NCBI GenBank assembly: GCA_002396645.1
Contig: DGYI01000063.1
Coordinates: forward strand, 1-25,205
Length of the DNA stretch: 25,205 nucleotides
Origin: Firmicutes bacterium UBA5010
Lineage (GTDB): Bacteria; Bacillota; Clostridia; Tissierellales; Sedimentibacteraceae
Direction of reading: 5' to 3'
In this document: piece by piece, positions 22,762-25,205 of the stretch
Layout: each line of letters opens with the position of its first letter
Numbering within the stretch: position 1 is the first letter of the stretch
Notes under the pieces: model-generated
Database searches by the model: none
Seen by the model: only the letters and a program-made list of their open reading frames with translations
Told to the model about the DNA's origin: nothing
Made by a program: the position numbers and the translations under genes

Positions 22762-22790
22762 ATTTTACTATTATTTGTAAATAAATTCAA
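22762..22790 (-). promoter_or_regulatory. Promoter of the Cys/His protein gene
   Basis: On the minus strand: -35 TTGAAT (22790-22785), 17-bp spacer, -10 TAAAAT (22767-22762). Start is predicted near 22755, inside the palindrome. Leader about 53 nt with GGGGATAAGGTG as ribosome site. Confidence 0.55.
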
Positions 22791-22893
22791 CTATTATCAT
22801 AATTATTACAAAAAAACAATATTAGAATTATCCTTTGACTTTTTACTTATCCTCTTTTGTACTCTTTTTTCTTATTTTTTAATTATTTAACTA

Positions 22894-23109
22894 TTATTTT
22901 TTTATAAGCTTTTTCATTTTTTCATTTATTCTTTTTTTTCTGGCATCAGTGCCTTCAATATCTATAAGGTATGTATCATTAATATATTTAATTAGGTCTC
23001 CCTCTTTAGCCGATTTTGGCAGTTCATTTATCGATATAATTAAATCTTTGCCGTATTCATCCTCTAATATAGCATTTTCCCCTTCAAATCTATCTAATAC
23101 ATAGTTCAT
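22894..23109 (-). CDS. DUF3006 domain protein
   Basis: A 71-aa basic protein whose fold is likely a small beta barrel (MNYVLDRFEGENAILEDE opening and the KEGDLIKYIND turn) with a lysine-rich helical tail. This is the DUF3006 family, which often lies next to ComEC-like MBL-fold hydrolases, as here (26 nt behind one). Function is unknown. GGGGGTAAG precedes the ATG. It appears to end the ABC > MBL > DUF3006 transcript; no clear terminator follows. Confidence 0.8.
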   Translation of the reverse strand: MNYVLDRFEGENAILEDEYGKDLIISINELPKSAKEGDLIKYINDTYLIDIEGTDARKKRINEKMKKLIKK

Positions 23110-23135
23110 ATCAATCTTACCCCCAAGTTTATAAT

Positions 23136-24008
23136 CTATGGTTTTTTATCAAAGCTTATTTTTTTACCGTCGCTTTTAATTACTATTGTACCCATTTCAT
23201 CTGTTCTGAATACTTCTGCTCCTATACTTTTTAAGCTTTCTAATACTTTTTTGCCAGGATTTTTGGATTCGTTATCCATATCCTGTCCACAGCTTATAAC
23301 CGCATATTTAGGTTTTACCTCATCTAAAAAATATTTTTTGGATGAGCTTGAACTCCCGTGATGTGCAACCTTTAGAACATCCGCTTTCAAATCTGCCCCG
23401 GCATCAACTAAATCTCTCTCGGAAGCTCTTTCTATATCCCCTGTAAACAAGAATTTAGTATCTTGATATTTAAGCATCAAAACAATTGAGTTATCATTGA
23501 TATTATCATATTCTCTCATAGGAGCCAATACAGTCACATCACAATTTCCGAATTTAATTTTATCACCGATATCGGGTATTATTATATCCTTACCCTTTTC
23601 ATCTATAGCATCAAGAAGTTTTTCAAAAGCTCTGGTAGTATGTGTAATACCCGACATGTATATCTGCCCTATTTCAAAACTTTTAATAACACTGTCAGCA
23701 CTTCCTATATGATCTTTGTGAGGATGAGTAAATATGACTGTATCCAGTTTTTTAATTCCCATATTTTTGATATAGGGTATAATAATGTCTTTAGCGTTTG
23801 TATCTCCTGCATCAATGAGCATTGTCTCCCCCGAATTAATCAGAAGAATAGAATCAGCTTTTCCTACATCAAAAAAATGCACTTCTAAATATCCCTCTGA
23901 TTTAAATACGGTATTATCCTTCACAATACGGGACAAGCTCAAAGCTAACAATGCTATACAAAGAAAAAATAAAATGATTTTTACTGATTTAATACTCTTA
24001 GTGCTCAT
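23136..24008 (-). CDS. ComEC/Rec2-like MBL-fold hydrolase
   Basis: A 290-aa protein with an N-terminal membrane segment or signal (about 9-26) and a metallo-beta-lactamase domain. Metal motif H95-x-H97-x-D99-H100 in THPHKDHIGS, then FTGDIE (D191) and VAHHGSS (H216) fill the two-metal site. It matches the soluble nuclease-like domain of ComEC without the DNA channel; such stand-alone proteins are common in Clostridia, usually outside the membrane, with unknown substrate (nucleic acid or a phosphodiester). Its ATG overlaps the last 11 nt of the ABC gene, with no ribosome site of its own, so translation is probably coupled. Confidence 0.85.
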   Translation of the reverse strand: MSTKSIKSVKIILFFLCIALLALSLSRIVKDNTVFKSEGYLEVHFFDVGKADSILLINSGETMLIDAGDTNAKDIIIPYIKNMGIKKLDTVIFTHPHKDHIGSADSVIKSFEIGQIYMSGITHTTRAFEKLLDAIDEKGKDIIIPDIGDKIKFGNCDVTVLAPMREYDNINDNSIVLMLKYQDTKFLFTGDIERASERDLVDAGADLKADVLKVAHHGSSSSSKKYFLDEVKPKYAVISCGQDMDNESKNPGKKVLESLKSIGAEVFRTDEMGTIVIKSDGKKISFDKKP

Positions 24009-25205
24009 ATTGTAATTTATACAGTTTATAGTACATTCCGTGATTAGTTAAAAGTTCCTGATGTGTTCCCTCTTCAATAATTTTTCCCTTGTGCATTACA
24101 ATTATCTTGTCTGCATTTTGTATTGTCGAAAGTCTGTGTGCAACTATCAAGGTTGTTCTTCCTTGCATTATTTTGCCAAGAGCGTCCTGTATCAAGCTTT
24201 CTGTTTCTGTATCTATGTTTGCGGTTGCTTCATCAAGTATAAGTATCTTTGGTTTAAATGCTAAAGTTCTCGCAAATGACAACAGCTGTCTTTGTCCCGC
24301 TGAGAAGGATGCTCCTCTTTCAATAACAGGCTCATCATATTTTTTCTTAAATTTTGATATAAATCCATCAGCATTGACATATTTGGAAGCTTCAATAATC
24401 TCTTCGTCAGTTATATTCTCATTTCTCAATCTGATATTGCTTTTTATATCACCTGTAAATAAGAATACATCCTGAAGCATTTGACCGATATTCATTCTTA
24501 AGCTATCTACTTTAATGTCTCTTATATTGATTCCATCAATCAATATTTCGCCTTTTTGTATATCATAATATCTGCTTATCAGGTTTTGAATGGTAGTTTT
24601 ACCTGCTCCCGTAGCACCGACAAAGGCTACATTTTGACCCGGCTTAACTTTAAAGGAAACGTCTCTTAATATCCATTCACCTTCATTGTATGCAAACCAC
24701 ACATTTTTAAACTCTATTTCACCTTTTAAATCCTTAAGTTCTATAGCATTTTCAGAATCCTTAATTTCAGGCTCTTCATCAAGTAAATTAAATATTCTTT
24801 CTGCAGAGGCCGAAGCTGATTGTATAATGTTTAACTGCTCGGCAAATTCCTGGATAGGTTCAAAGAATTTACCTATATATCTTTGAAATATTACTATCAT
24901 TCCGATAGTAATTTCTCCGGCAAGATACATCTTTCCGCCAAACCATATCAGAAGTATCAAAGCTACAATATTAAGCATATATGCCGAAGGGTTATAGATA
25001 GCAAATATGGTTATTTGCTTCATGTGTTTAGCTCTTAATTCCTCACTTTTTTGCTTAAACTTATCGAGTATTTTATTTTCTACAGCGAAAATCTGAACAA
25101 CTTTCATACCTGAAACATGCTCGGAAACAAAAGCGTTTATAGCTGATATTTTAGTTCTTATCTGTCTGTATGTTTTTCTCGAAACCACCGAGAATATTGA
25201 AGTAA
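23998..25205 (-). CDS. ABC exporter (MdlB/MsbA type), 5' end cut off
   Basis: The reading frame runs open across the right edge, so the N terminus with the first membrane helices is missing; 401 residues are visible. The visible part has the last membrane helices (IFAIYNPSAYMLNIVALILL and following), then the ATPase: Walker A GATGAGKTT, Q-loop GQMLQDVFLF, signature FSAGQRQ (a variant of LSGGQ common in this subfamily), Walker B ILILDEATA and the switch His in IVAHRLST. It is a half-transporter exporting lipid, peptide or drug-like substrates. Its usual partner, a second half-transporter, would lie upstream beyond the window. It overlaps the MBL gene by 11 nt. Confidence 0.92.
   Translation of the reverse strand, partial: TSIFSVVSRKTYRQIRTKISAINAFVSEHVSGMKVVQIFAVENKILDKFKQKSEELRAKHMKQITIFAIYNPSAYMLNIVALILLIWFGGKMYLAGEITIGMIVIFQRYIGKFFEPIQEFAEQLNIIQSASASAERIFNLLDEEPEIKDSENAIELKDLKGEIEFKNVWFAYNEGEWILRDVSFKVKPGQNVAFVGATGAGKTTIQNLISRYYDIQKGEILIDGINIRDIKVDSLRMNIGQMLQDVFLFTGDIKSNIRLRNENITDEEIIEASKYVNADGFISKFKKKYDEPVIERGASFSAGQRQLLSFARTLAFKPKILILDEATANIDTETESLIQDALGKIMQGRTTLIVAHRLSTIQNADKIIVMHKGKIIEEGTHQELLTNHGMYYKLYKLQYEH

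Overview
The window reads as chromosomal DNA of a low-GC, Gram-positive anaerobe of the Clostridia type (possibly Tissierellales/Peptostreptococcales; the exact taxon cannot be fixed from sequence alone). Support comes from strong AT bias, GGAGG-type ribosome binding sites, consensus sigma-A promoters with 17-bp spacers, and the gene content: MutS2, a ZapA-like protein, YhaM, an ECF sigma with a DUF4349 anti-sigma, and a DUF4080 radical SAM protein. All genes but one lie on the minus strand. No phage, insertion sequence, CRISPR array, rRNA or tRNA gene is visible.

Layout, left to right. 1-317: two tandem minus-strand promoters inside a 42-bp direct repeat, firing out of the left edge (rRNA-operon-like). 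318-4809: GH18 glycosidase, TPR protein and B12-binding radical SAM protein, probably one operon read from 4809 downwards. 4861-6030: an unrecognised 321-aa protein preceded by two hairpins and a base-paired leader. 6034-6708: membrane-anchored lytic transglycosylase with its own promoter. 6873-15428: a five-gene operon read as yhaM-like > zapA-like (with a very long coiled coil) > U32 peptidase > mutS2 > argS, with a promoter at 15490-15518. 15597-17425: ECF sigma factor and its zinc-finger DUF4349 anti-sigma. 17872-19401: a lone hutH with a perfect consensus promoter. 19655-20947: the only plus-strand gene, a DMT-family transporter with a CsoR-like operator on its start site, convergent with a CsoR/RcnR-family repressor. 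21033-22790: two secreted accessory proteins, an Asn-rich lipoprotein and a Cys/His-rich protein with internal duplications. 22894-25205: DUF3006 protein, ComEC-like MBL hydrolase and an ABC exporter cut by the right edge.

Most of the window is core housekeeping (tRNA charging, RNA turnover, recombination control, division, envelope stress). The parts most worth a second look are the Cys/His duplicated secreted protein with a palindrome on its promoter, the structured leader at 5825-6028, the oversized ZapA-like protein, the predicted metal-responsive DMT transporter circuit, and the promoter pair at the left edge.
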